From Bacteroidota bacterium (GTDB lineage: Bacteria > Bacteroidota > Bacteroidia > Flavobacteriales_F > PHOS-HE28), in assembly GCA_023430325.1 (NCBI GenBank), contig JAEZAU010000174.1, forward strand, positions 1-9,409: 9,409 nt of DNA. The letters are read 5' to 3'. Position 1 is the first letter of the stretch. Each line of letters opens with the position of its first letter. A model generated the notes under the pieces. The model worked only from the letters and a program-made list of their open reading frames with translations. It searched no databases and was not told where the DNA came from. Below, one piece after another: positions 1-6,654 of the stretch. The position numbers and the translations under genes were made by a program.

Positions 1-2
1 CG

Positions 3-701
3 GAATTCACGGTGATGGAATTGTACGTGGCGTACAAGGATTACCAGTGGATGATGGATTTCATTCAAGGTGTATTCACGGAAGTTGCGCGCGCGGCCAA
101 CGGCGTTCCATTCGCAACATTCCAGGGAAAGGAGATCTCGTTCCAGGGGCCGTTCAAGCGTATCACAATGACCGGTTCGATCGCTGCGAAGACTGGGAAG
201 GACGTGATGGAAATGGATGAACGCGAATTGGGTGAGTTGTGCCTGCAACACAATATTCCTGTCACCGCTGCAATGGGCAAAGGCAAGTTGATCGATGAGC
301 TGTTCAGTGCACTTGTGCAGCCGGAATTGATCCAACCGACTTTCGTGACGGACTTCCCCACAGAGATGAGCCCGCTCTGCAAAAAGCATCGCGAAGACCC
401 GCGGCTCACCGAACGATTCGAGTTGTTCGTGGCAGGTTTTGAGGTGGCCAACGCGTACAGCGAGTTGAACGATCCGATCGATCAGCGTGAACGATTTGAG
501 GAGCAATTGAAGCTGCAGCAGCGTGGCGATGACGAAGCCATGTTCATCGACCAGGATTTCTTGCGCGCATTGGAATATGGCATGCCACCGACATCGGGGA
601 TCGGCATTGGCATGGATCGGTTGGTGATGCTGCTTACCGATAACCCAGCGATCCAGGAAGTGTTGCTGTTTCCGCAGATGCGGCCAGAGAAGTTCGAGTG
701 A
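3..701 (+). CDS. lysS: Lysyl-tRNA synthetase, class II, 3' part (5' truncated by window edge)
   Basis: This cytoplasmic enzyme charges tRNA-Lys with lysine using ATP. Only the last 232 residues are present, about half of a usual ~500-aa enzyme. The reading frame is open from base 3 and enters at EFTVMELYVAYKDY, the stretch just after class II motif 2. The lysine-pocket segment FEVANAYSELNDPIDQRERF follows. Class II motif 3, GIGIGMDRLVMLLTD, lies close to the end and supplies the ATP-binding arginine. The protein stops at RPEKFE, the usual end of the bacterial core enzyme, with no extra C-terminal domain. The true start lies outside the window, so the in-frame GTG and ATG at 12-17 are internal codons. 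The TGA stop directly abuts the stop of the opposing gene. Family assignment is close to certain from the motifs. Confidence 0.97.
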   Translation, partial: EFTVMELYVAYKDYQWMMDFIQGVFTEVARAANGVPFATFQGKEISFQGPFKRITMTGSIAAKTGKDVMEMDERELGELCLQHNIPVTAAMGKGKLIDELFSALVQPELIQPTFVTDFPTEMSPLCKKHREDPRLTERFELFVAGFEVANAYSELNDPIDQRERFEEQLKLQQRGDDEAMFIDQDFLRALEYGMPPTSGIGIGMDRLVMLLTDNPAIQEVLLFPQMRPEKFE

Positions 702-704
702 TCA
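699..704. other. Zero-gap convergent stop junction, lysS / DUF1232 gene
   Basis: TGATCA is the TGA stop of lysS on the plus strand followed directly by the complement of the TGA stop of the opposing gene. There is no room for a separate terminator, and I see no strong hairpin with a T-run on either side. Confidence 0.9.
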
Positions 705-929
705 TTTCATGCGCTCTCCGAAGTCCAGTGATCGGTCACGAAAGAAACGCGTGACATCGATGCCATGATAACGCAATGCACCAAGTAGGATCGCCATCGC
801 CAGCGCCTCATCGATATTACCCACCAACGGAAGATTATCCGGCAGTATCTCGAAGACCCCCCAGGTCGGATTGAGCAGGTATATGAATGAAAGAATTCCG
901 AGTATCGAAACGAATGCGGTCTTCATCAT
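702..929 (-). CDS. Small DUF1232 (YkvA-like) membrane protein
   Basis: This is a 75-aa protein of unknown function. A hydrophobic segment covers about residues 4-19 and a second about 41-53. Between them is EILPDNLPLVGNIDEALA (28-45), which matches the D-x-(I/L)P-x-(V/L)G-x-(I/L)D-(E/D) signature of the DUF1232 family as I know it. The tail is charged (RFFRDRSLDFGERMK). It is therefore probably a small inner-membrane protein with two helices. Start is either of two tandem ATGs (929 or 926). The gene converges on lysS with no spacer and diverges from the M28 peptidase gene across 98 bp. Bacteroidota genomes carry many short DUF1232 proteins with no assigned role, and nothing here suggests one. 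The family call is by motif only. Confidence 0.75.
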   Translation of the reverse strand: MMKTAFVSILGILSFIYLLNPTWGVFEILPDNLPLVGNIDEALAMAILLGALRYHGIDVTRFFRDRSLDFGERMK

Positions 930-954
930 GGTTCGTCGTGCATCGTGTGGCAGG

Positions 955-962
955 GAAAGGTA
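955..962 (-). promoter_or_regulatory. Possible -7 box for the DUF1232 gene
   Basis: On the minus strand this reads TACCTTTC, one mismatch from the Bacteroidota -7 consensus TAnnTTTG. It lies 25 bases before the ATG at 929. No matching -33 TTTG is seen at the expected distance, so this is a weak call. Confidence 0.25.
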
Positions 963-1011
963 CCATTGTCCAAGCCCGGGGTGGGTGAACGGTGCGCTGC
1001 ATTGCCAGCGG

Positions 1012-1019
1012 TATCTTTG
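1012..1019 (+). promoter_or_regulatory. -7 promoter box of the M28-gpsA unit
   Basis: TATCTTTG is a full match to the Bacteroidota -7 element TAnnTTTG. It lies only 8 bases before the ATG at 1028. Transcription would then begin within a few bases of the start codon, giving a leaderless or nearly leaderless mRNA. It also argues against the in-frame upstream start at 992, which would be upstream of this promoter. No clear -33 element is visible. Confidence 0.5.
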
Positions 1020-1027
1020 CGGCCCAA

Positions 1028-2695
1028 ATGATGAAGCTCCGATCGATCACCCTTTTTGCGCTGCTGCTTGTTCTTCAAGTCCCAGCACAGCGCATGCCCG
1101 AAGCAGCTGTCCTGGAAGTCCTCAAGGCTGATGTGAAGCATCTTGCCAGTGCTGAATTGGAAGGCCGCGAGGCAGGTACCGAAGGAGAGAAGAAGGCAGC
1201 CGGATACATCGCTGCGGAATTGGCAAAGGCCGGTGCGCTACCGGCCGGTACGGATGGCATGCTTCAGCCGTTCGTCTTCAATGCCCAGCCTGTACGCGGC
1301 GAGAAAAATGCCCTGCAGATCGGGCGTAGCAAGTTGAAGATCGATGAGCAGTTCTATCCGCTGGGGGTCTCTGCCAATGGAGTTGCCCGGGGTAAGATCG
1401 TGAAGGCCGGTTACGGCATCCATGCACCGGATCTGCAATACGACAACTACAAGGATCTCGATATTGCTGGAAAGATCGTTGCGCTTTCCATCAGCTCACC
1501 GGACGGCATTCATCCGCATAGCAAATACCTCGCACATCATGATCTGCGCGCTCGCGCTGAACTCGCAGCTTCGAGGGGTGCGGCGGGTGTCATCTTCTAT
1601 AATGACGATAAGGCCGCCACAGCACCTGCGCCCCAATTCAGCTCGAAAGGTCAGCCCCTTTCAATACCGGTGGTCTTCCTTGTAGGCGAAGCTGATCAGG
1701 AAGCGCTCACCGATGGAGATCCTGCCGTAATTGATGTGGAGATCCTCCGGGAGCAACGTACAGCGTACAATGTGGTGGCGCGGATCGATAATGGTGCCGA
1801 AAGAACGGTGGTGATCGGTGCGCATCTCGATCACCTGGGGTGGGGTGACGAGGGGTCGTTGCATCGGGGTGAGAAGGCGATCCATCATGGTGCCGACGAC
1901 AATGCCAGCGGCGTGGCAGTGATGATCCAACTTGCGCGCGATCTGAAGAACATGGCCGAATTGAAGAGCAACAACTATCTCTTCATCGGATTCAGCGGTG
2001 AAGAGAAAGGTCTGTATGGATCGAACTACTGGACGAAAGATCCCACGATACCGATCGATCAACTGAACTACATGATCAATATGGACATGGTGGGACGTCT
2101 GGACAGTACCCGTAACATCGGCATCAATGGCGTGGGCACTTCACCCGCATGGGCGGTCATTGACAGTTTGAAGGCCGGGGAGCTTCAGGTGAAGACAACG
2201 AAGAGCGGCATCGGTCCCAGCGACCATACCAGTTTTTATCTGCAGAATGTACCTGCCATCCATTATTTCACGGGTACACACGCAGATTATCACAAACCGA
2301 GCGATACTGAGGATAAGATCAATTACGACGGCATGCTGCGGGTACGCGCACACATTCTTGAATTGATAGGCAGGTTGAACGATCGCGGCAAGCTTGAGTT
2401 CACCAAGACCGATGATGTGAACACGGAAGCAGCACCACGGTTCAAGGTGACTTTGGGCGTGGTACCTGACTACATGTATGATGGCAAGGGCATGCGGATA
2501 GATGGCATCACCGAAGGAAAGCCCGCTGCCAACGCGGGGTTGCAGACTGGCGATATCGTTGTACGCATCGGCGACATCGAGGTGCATGACATGATGAGCT
2601 ATATGAAGGCGCTCAGTGTTTTCGAAAAAGGAAGCTCCACAAAGGTGGCGGTACTTCGTGGCGGGGAAAGGATCGAAAAGGACATCACGTTCTAA
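1028..2695 (+). CDS. Exported M28 family zinc metallopeptidase with PA and PDZ domains
   Basis: This 555-aa protein is predicted to cleave N-terminal residues or short peptides outside the cytoplasm. A signal peptide covers about residues 1-20 (KLRSITLFALLLVLQVPA). Residues ~110-240 resemble a protease-associated (PA) insert. The M28 dizinc core follows, with all expected ligands: H266 in HLDH, D290 in GADDNASG, E325/E326 in SGEEKG, D353 in NMDMVGR and H422 in DYHKPSD. Residues ~472-554 form a PDZ domain (GKPAANAGLQTGDIVVRIGDIEV). The start at 1028 (or the adjacent ATG at 1031) is preferred over one at 992 because the signal peptide begins there and a -7 box lies just upstream. The stop overlaps the gpsA ATG by one base. 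PA-M28-PDZ proteins are common in Bacteroidota; the substrate is unknown. No type IX sorting domain is visible, so a periplasmic location is likely. Confidence 0.93.
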   Translation: MMKLRSITLFALLLVLQVPAQRMPEAAVLEVLKADVKHLASAELEGREAGTEGEKKAAGYIAAELAKAGALPAGTDGMLQPFVFNAQPVRGEKNALQIGRSKLKIDEQFYPLGVSANGVARGKIVKAGYGIHAPDLQYDNYKDLDIAGKIVALSISSPDGIHPHSKYLAHHDLRARAELAASRGAAGVIFYNDDKAATAPAPQFSSKGQPLSIPVVFLVGEADQEALTDGDPAVIDVEILREQRTAYNVVARIDNGAERTVVIGAHLDHLGWGDEGSLHRGEKAIHHGADDNASGVAVMIQLARDLKNMAELKSNNYLFIGFSGEEKGLYGSNYWTKDPTIPIDQLNYMINMDMVGRLDSTRNIGINGVGTSPAWAVIDSLKAGELQVKTTKSGIGPSDHTSFYLQNVPAIHYFTGTHADYHKPSDTEDKINYDGMLRVRAHILELIGRLNDRGKLEFTKTDDVNTEAAPRFKVTLGVVPDYMYDGKGMRIDGITEGKPAANAGLQTGDIVVRIGDIEVHDMMSYMKALSVFEKGSSTKVAVLRGGERIEKDITF

Positions 2696-2697
2696 TG
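2693..2697 (+). promoter_or_regulatory. TAATG stop-start overlap, likely translational coupling
   Basis: The TAA stop of the peptidase gene (2693-2695) shares its final A with the ATG of gpsA (2695-2697). No Shine-Dalgarno sequence or promoter box precedes gpsA, so terminating ribosomes probably re-initiate on it. The two genes should be co-transcribed. Confidence 0.75.
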
Positions 2698-3687
2698 GAC
2701 AAGAAGATCGCCGTGATCGGAGGCGGCAGCTGGGGCACTGCTCTGGTGAAGTTGCTTTCCTCCAATGCCGATCGGGTCGGCTGGTGGGTCCGTCGTCCCG
2801 AGACCATTGCACACATCCGCAAATACGGACACAATCCCGATTACATCAGCGCTGCGCAATTCGATGTGGATCGCCTGGCCATGAGCGATGACATACATGA
2901 GGTGGTTAATGATTCCGATGTCCTGGTGATCGCGGTGCCGAGCGCGTTCCTGAAAGCGACCATGGAGCTCCTGGATCCTGCTGAACTGAAGGGCAGGACG
3001 TTGTTCAGTGCAGTGAAGGGGATCGTTCCAGAGACCAACCAGATCGTGGGCGAATATCTCTTCCAGCATTGGAGCGTGGAACCGGAGAACTTCGGTGTGA
3101 TCTGTGGGCCGTGCCATGCGGAAGAGGTGGCCATGGAGCGCCTGAGCTACCTGACCATTGCAAGCCAGAACGCTGGCAATACGAAGTTCATGGGAGCGGC
3201 TTTGAACGGACGCTTCATGAAGACTACGCTCAGTGATGACATCTACGGCACCGAATACGCGGCGATCCTGAAGAACGTCATCGCTGTGGCATCAGGGATC
3301 AGTGTGGGCCTTGGTTATGGTGATAATTTCAGGGCGGTGCTGGTGAGCCGGGCCATACAGGAGATCGCCCGTTTCGTTGCGGCTGTGCATCCCATCGATC
3401 GTGACATCAATGAACCGGCGTACCTGGGAGATCTTCTTGTAACGGCTTATTCAACGTTCAGCCGCAACCGCGAGTTCGGCACCATGATAGGCAAGGGATA
3501 CAGTGTTCGTGCCGCGCAACTCGAGATGAACATGGTGGCCGAAGGTTATTACGCCGTGAAATGTGTGCATGAGATCAACCGGCAGATGGCGGTCGACATG
3601 CCGATAACCGAAGCCACCTACCGCATTCTATATGAAAAGATGGCGCCGATGATGGAAATGCGGTTGTTGAGCGATAAGCTGGCGTGA
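2695..3687 (+). CDS. gpsA: Glycerol-3-phosphate dehydrogenase [NAD(P)+]
   Basis: This cytoplasmic enzyme reduces dihydroxyacetone phosphate to sn-glycerol 3-phosphate, the backbone for phospholipids. At 330 aa it is the normal length. The N-terminal Rossmann motif is IAVIGGGSWGTAL (residues 5-17). Further family landmarks are AVKGIVPET with K108, GPCHAEEV (138-145), the catalytic lysine K193 in AAILKNVIAVASG, GDLLVTAYS with D246, and SRNREFG (256-262). Many homologues have Ser where this one has C140 in GPxHAEE; I believe Cys is frequent in Bacteroidota. The gene follows the M28 peptidase with a one-base overlap, although no biochemical link between the two is known. It converges on the next gene with a 4-bp gap. 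The identification is secure. Confidence 0.97.
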   Translation: MDKKIAVIGGGSWGTALVKLLSSNADRVGWWVRRPETIAHIRKYGHNPDYISAAQFDVDRLAMSDDIHEVVNDSDVLVIAVPSAFLKATMELLDPAELKGRTLFSAVKGIVPETNQIVGEYLFQHWSVEPENFGVICGPCHAEEVAMERLSYLTIASQNAGNTKFMGAALNGRFMKTTLSDDIYGTEYAAILKNVIAVASGISVGLGYGDNFRAVLVSRAIQEIARFVAAVHPIDRDINEPAYLGDLLVTAYSTFSRNREFGTMIGKGYSVRAAQLEMNMVAEGYYAVKCVHEINRQMAVDMPITEATYRILYEKMAPMMEMRLLSDKLA

Positions 3688-3691
3688 ACTG

Positions 3692-4294
3692 TCATTCAGG
3701 CTCCAGCCCTACAAGAACATTGTGCGTACGGTAAGTGCCTGATGCCGGATCGAAAAGTTCCCGGGCCACGAAGTGGAAAATGCCCTTCACTCCCGTGGCG
3801 GCCGCACCGGTGAGCAGTTCCGCATTTGGGAAATGCTCAAGCCGCAGGAATTCGATCGTGCGGCCTGAAACATCCATGATCTGTATGGTCGAGAACTGTC
3901 GGTCACGCACGCTGGTGATGGTGCCGTGCACCTTGGCGATAGCCGGTGCGATGATCTCTTCAGGCTCCTCGGCATATTGCACCAGTTTGTTGAACTGATC
4001 TGGACATTTCATCGCCATCCGGATGCCTACCAGTTCACCAAGCTTCTCAGCACCCTTCTCCAGATCTGAAAGATCGAGCTTGTGTTTCTTTTTCAGCTCC
4101 TTCTCGTACGGTTGTGCCGCGGCGAACATGCAAAGGCCGATCTTCATCATGATGGCGTCATGGTCCAGACCGTCCGGCTTCAATTCTTCAACGCAACTGC
4201 AGGTGGAATCAGCCACCTTGTCCAATACTTCATCCTGTGCCATTACGGCCGGAAGTAGAAGGGTCATCAACAGGAGTGCGAGTATTGTTCTCAT
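3692..4294 (-). CDS. Uncharacterised exported protein with four cysteines
   Basis: This is a 200-aa protein I do not recognise as a named family. A clear signal peptide covers about residues 1-19 (MRTILALLLMTLLLPAVMA, then QDE). The mature part has two halves. Residues ~21-110 look alpha-helical and carry all four cysteines (C32 and C34 in TCSC, C55 in GLCMF, C97 in MKCPDQF), suggesting two disulfides in the periplasm. Residues ~120-198 look beta-rich (VHGTITSVRDRQFSTIQIMD...), possibly a small OB-like barrel. The ATG at 4294 is chosen because the signal peptide begins there and a -7-like box sits 6 bases upstream. An in-frame ATG at 4342 would add 16 unlikely residues and overlap the divergent gene. 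Similar Cys-x-Cys secreted proteins occur in Bacteroidota without known function. Confidence 0.8.
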   Translation of the reverse strand: MRTILALLLMTLLLPAVMAQDEVLDKVADSTCSCVEELKPDGLDHDAIMMKIGLCMFAAAQPYEKELKKKHKLDLSDLEKGAEKLGELVGIRMAMKCPDQFNKLVQYAEEPEEIIAPAIAKVHGTITSVRDRQFSTIQIMDVSGRTIEFLRLEHFPNAELLTGAAATGVKGIFHFVARELFDPASGTYRTHNVLVGLEPE

Positions 4295-4300
4295 CGGACA

Positions 4301-4308
4301 CGAAAATA
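4301..4308 (-). promoter_or_regulatory. -7-like box for the four-cysteine protein gene
   Basis: The minus strand reads TATTTTCG, one mismatch from TAnnTTTG, 6 bases before the ATG at 4294. The same octamer occurs upstream of the secreted repeat protein gene at 7991-7998. No -33 element is evident. Confidence 0.4.
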
Positions 4309-4323
4309 CATCTTGCGATGCAA

Positions 4324-4331
4324 TAATTTCA
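4324..4331 (+). promoter_or_regulatory. Possible -7-like box for the 78-aa gene
   Basis: TAATTTCA keeps the TAnnTT core of the Bacteroidota -7 element but misses the last two bases. It lies 4 bases before the ATG at 4336. It sits 15 bp from the opposing box at 4301-4308, so the two divergent promoters would share upstream contact sites. Confidence 0.3.
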
Positions 4332-4335
4332 CGCC

Positions 4336-4572
4336 ATGTCATTGTTGCGTTTCCATTGGGATTTCTTCGGACCTGACGCCTTAAGGACTGCCGGACATTT
4401 CCTTGAACATGTGGACGAGTTCTGTGAGAAGGAGAGCATCGGTCCGAAAAAGCACTGGATCAGGCAGGATGCGGCGAAGTGCACGGCGATATTGGAATGT
4501 GATCAGCAGCACTTGCAAATTGTGCGCGATCGATTACGTCCCATACGTGGTGAACGCGTGCTGGATGAATGA
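4336..4572 (+). CDS. Small uncharacterised protein, 78 aa
   Basis: No named family is recognised. The protein has no signal peptide or membrane segment and is probably cytosolic. It begins with the aromatic-rich stretch LLRFHWDFFGPDALRTAGHF and has a His/Glu-rich helix (HFLEHVDEFCEKE, 21-33). It ends with a strand-helix pattern (CTAILECDQQHLQIVRDRLRP), which resembles a small ferredoxin-like alpha/beta fold. Evidence that it is real: it fills the space between a divergent gene (41-bp spacer) and a convergent gene (no spacer), it has no competing long frame, and its composition resembles a folded protein. I have a faint impression of similar short Bacteroidota proteins starting with HWDFFGP, but cannot confirm it. 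No function is proposed. Confidence 0.65.
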   Translation: MSLLRFHWDFFGPDALRTAGHFLEHVDEFCEKESIGPKKHWIRQDAAKCTAILECDQQHLQIVRDRLRPIRGERVLDE

Positions 4573-4575
4573 TCA
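4570..4575. other. Zero-gap convergent stop junction, 78-aa gene / glycosyltransferase
   Basis: TGATCA again joins two opposing TGA stops with no intervening base. The flanks contain no T-run terminator. Confidence 0.8.
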
Positions 4576-5565
4576 GGCGGCGAGGATGAAGTCGATCCCT
4601 TCTTCCAGCCCGATCGAATTGAAATAGTTCGCGATGCGATCTCCTGTTCCGCGCTGGGAGATGAAAGAGACGATGAATGCTTCTCCTTTCGGTGGAAGAT
4701 GATCATGTGCGATGAAGCGATAGCAAGGCACTTCGCGATGGCGAACATCGGTAAATGCGTCCACGCGTACGCCTTCCGCTTCGAGAAGTTGGGCACGATC
4801 GCGGCAGATGGGGCTCGTTCCGGCTATGATCAACATGCGATCGCCAGGGATCTTCTTCAACCATTTCGCAAGCCATTTCACTTTCGTCCGGTAGAAGCTG
4901 TGCACACTGTAATTCGGGTGTGAGCGGCTGAGCCGATCGATGCCATCGTTCCAGATCAAGAGCTCTTCCGGCAGTTTAGCGAACAGTGCGCCAGCGTCCA
5001 TCCACCGCAACCAGAGCTCATGATCCTCAGGCAACGGATCGGTGGAATAGCTTCCATGCCGATCGATGAGCTCGCGGCGGAACAGGACCGATGGATGTGC
5101 CAGCGGAGCATCGATGAACCGTTTTACGAAATGCTCTTCCGGTGAAATGATCCGGTTCTGCCATTCCACGAACCAGTGCATACCACTGCTTTTTTCAACC
5201 GTGGATCGGAACATGGTCCGCGTTCCCAGCACGCCGATCTGCGGGTGATCGCGCAAATATTGATTCTGCTTCTCAATCCGGTCCGGCAACGAAATATCGT
5301 CGGCATCCATACGCGCGATCAATTCGCCGCTTGCATGGTCCAGGCCGGTATTCAACGCATGAGCGATTCCGATCCTGTCTTCGTGGATGAGCTTGATGCG
5401 CGTGTCGATCCTTGCGAACTGTACCGCGATCTTTCCACTTGCGTCGGTCGAAGCATTATCGATCAAGACCAGCTCCCACTCCTTGAAGGTCTGGTCCACG
5501 ATGCTTTGGATCGCTTCGGCCAGCGTGCGCTCCGCATTTCGGAAAGGAAGGATCACCGATACCAT
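4573..5565 (-). CDS. Family 2 glycosyltransferase with extra C-terminal domain
   Basis: This protein is predicted to transfer a sugar from a nucleotide sugar onto a surface glycan at the inner face of the membrane. Of its 330 aa, residues 1-~215 form a GT-A fold: VSVILPFRNAERTLAEAIQS at the start, LVLIDNASTD (32-41), the metal-binding D87-A-D89 in RMDADD, and the likely catalytic acidic site E180-D181 in PEDHELWLRW. After a basic linker (RTKVKWLAKWLKK), residues ~241-330 look like a second alpha/beta domain (RMLIIAGTSPICRDRAQLL ... SQRGTGDRIANYFNSIG ... GIDFILAA). The start at 5565 is chosen because the GT-A fold begins there; an upstream ATG at 5625 would add 20 atypical residues. There are no membrane segments. 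The acceptor and donor are unknown. It lies alone, not in a polysaccharide cluster, and diverges from lpxD. Confidence 0.9.
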   Translation of the reverse strand: MVSVILPFRNAERTLAEAIQSIVDQTFKEWELVLIDNASTDASGKIAVQFARIDTRIKLIHEDRIGIAHALNTGLDHASGELIARMDADDISLPDRIEKQNQYLRDHPQIGVLGTRTMFRSTVEKSSGMHWFVEWQNRIISPEEHFVKRFIDAPLAHPSVLFRRELIDRHGSYSTDPLPEDHELWLRWMDAGALFAKLPEELLIWNDGIDRLSRSHPNYSVHSFYRTKVKWLAKWLKKIPGDRMLIIAGTSPICRDRAQLLEAEGVRVDAFTDVRHREVPCYRFIAHDHLPPKGEAFIVSFISQRGTGDRIANYFNSIGLEEGIDFILAA

Positions 5566-5570
5566 TCGCA

Positions 5571-5578
5571 CAAATGTT
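5571..5578 (-). promoter_or_regulatory. Possible -7-like box for the glycosyltransferase gene
   Basis: The minus strand reads AACATTTG, one mismatch (first base) from TAnnTTTG, 5 bases before the ATG at 5565. This spacing resembles that of other genes in the window. No -33 element is seen. Confidence 0.3.
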
Positions 5579-5610
5579 GGGAATACGGCAGGATATGCAC
5601 GCCGATCGGA

Positions 5611-5618
5611 TAGCTTGC
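5611..5618 (+). promoter_or_regulatory. Weak -7-like box for lpxD
   Basis: TAGCTTGC keeps TAnnTT but departs from TAnnTTTG at the last two bases, 16 bases before the lpxD ATG. It is the best candidate in the 69-bp divergent spacer, but it is a poor match. Confidence 0.2.
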
Positions 5619-5634
5619 GGCACATTCAGACCAC

Positions 5635-6651
5635 ATGCAATTCTCAGCGCAACAGATCGCCGGACTGTTGAATGGTACGATCGAAGGTGATCCAGAGGTC
5701 ACGGTGACAAGGTTGTCGAAGATCGAAGAAGGAGGGGTGGGATCGCTTTCGTTCCTGGCCAATCCGGCCTACACGCCGTACATCTACACCACCCATGCAT
5801 CGTTGGTGATCGTGGCCAACGATTTCGTGCCCACCGCGCCTGTCTCCGCCACCTTGCTGCGTGTCGAAAGTCCGGAAAAGGCTTTCGCCAAATTGCTCGG
5901 TGTGTACAACTCGATCAAGCTTGATAAGAAAGGCATTTCTGATAAAGCAGCGATCAGTGAGAATGCATCGATCGGTGAGGGCTCTTATGTGGGTGCGTTG
6001 GCGTTCATCGGTGAGAATGTGCGCATCGGCAGGAACGTGAAGATCTACCCGCAGAGCTACATCGGTGACAATGTGTCGATCGGTGATGATACCACGGTGT
6101 TCGCAGGCGTGAAGATCTACTCCGATTGTGTGATCGGAGCGCGTTGCATCATCCATTCCGGTACGGTGATCGGCAGCGATGGGTTCCGTTTCGCCACGGG
6201 CCCGGGCGGCGGAGAAAAAGTGCCGCAGATCGGCAATGTGGTCCTGGAAGATGATGTGGAGATCGGTGCGAACTGCGCGATCGATCGGGCCACGCTCGGA
6301 AGCACGATCCTGCGTAAAGGAGTGAAGTTCGACAACCTCATCCACATCGCGCATAATGTGGAGATCGGCGAGAACACCTTCATTGCTGCGGCCAACGTGA
6401 TCGCGGGTTCCACCAAGGTGGGCAGGAATTGCATGTTCAGTGGCCAGGTCGGTATCGTGGGTCACGTGAAGATCGCGGACAACACCATCCTTGCGGCGGG
6501 AAGTGGCGTGAGCAAGAGCATCACCAAGCCGGGCGATGCCTACATGGGATCGCCGGCCTTCGAGATCGGCAAGTACCGCAAGGCTTACGTGCTTTTCCGG
6601 AATCTGGAGAAGATGGAGGAGCGGATCGCGAAGCTCGAGAAGGAGAAGTGA
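5635..6651 (+). CDS. lpxD: UDP-3-O-(3-hydroxyacyl)glucosamine N-acyltransferase
   Basis: This enzyme catalyses the third step of lipid A synthesis, adding an N-linked 3-hydroxyacyl chain from acyl-ACP to UDP-3-O-acylglucosamine, in the cytoplasm. Its 338 aa is a normal length. Residues 1-~100 are the uridine-binding domain (SAQQIAGLLNG, SLSFLANPAY). Residues ~103-290 are a left-handed beta-helix of hexapeptide repeats (ASIGEG, IGENVRIG, IGDNVSIG, VEIGANC). The catalytic histidine is H240 in IHIAHNVEIG, matching H239 of E. coli LpxD. The C-terminal helix (FRNLEKMEERIAKLEKEK) is the typical trimer-associated tail. The GT-rich loop is SDGFRFATGPGGG, where many homologues have GFGFA. lpxD stands apart from lpxA, lpxC and fabZ here. 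It converges on the dismutase gene with no spacer. Confidence 0.97.
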   Translation: MQFSAQQIAGLLNGTIEGDPEVTVTRLSKIEEGGVGSLSFLANPAYTPYIYTTHASLVIVANDFVPTAPVSATLLRVESPEKAFAKLLGVYNSIKLDKKGISDKAAISENASIGEGSYVGALAFIGENVRIGRNVKIYPQSYIGDNVSIGDDTTVFAGVKIYSDCVIGARCIIHSGTVIGSDGFRFATGPGGGEKVPQIGNVVLEDDVEIGANCAIDRATLGSTILRKGVKFDNLIHIAHNVEIGENTFIAAANVIAGSTKVGRNCMFSGQVGIVGHVKIADNTILAAGSGVSKSITKPGDAYMGSPAFEIGKYRKAYVLFRNLEKMEERIAKLEKEK

Positions 6652-6654
6652 TCA
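6649..6654. other. Zero-gap convergent stop junction, lpxD / superoxide dismutase
   Basis: TGATCA is formed by the lpxD TGA and the dismutase TGA. It is followed immediately by the perfect 10-bp palindrome GCGGATCCGC (6655-6664), which lies inside the last codons of the dismutase gene. No T-run follows it. Confidence 0.9.

Noticed and set aside
992..1027. Upstream in-frame start at 992 (non-ATG) for the M28 peptidase
   Set aside because: It would put 12 residues ahead of a good signal peptide and would start upstream of the -7 box at 1012-1019. The ATG at 1028 fits better.
2141..2812. Minus-strand frame of 223 codons across the end of the peptidase gene and start of gpsA
   Set aside because: Both plus-strand proteins have intact domains and catalytic residues here. 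The antisense frame has no recognisable domain and atypical composition.
6008..6075. DNA-level direct repeat ATCGGTGAnAATGTG, seen twice
   Set aside because: These are two beta-helix turns of LpxD (IGENV and IGDNV) with shared codon choice, not a mobile or regulatory repeat.
5644..6465. Long minus-strand frame (273 codons) antisense to lpxD, rich in His, Asp and Arg
   Set aside because: It is a shadow of the hexapeptide repeats: the recurring codons for Ile-Gly read backward as repeated Asp-Arg-His-type words. The plus strand encodes a complete LpxD with its catalytic histidine.
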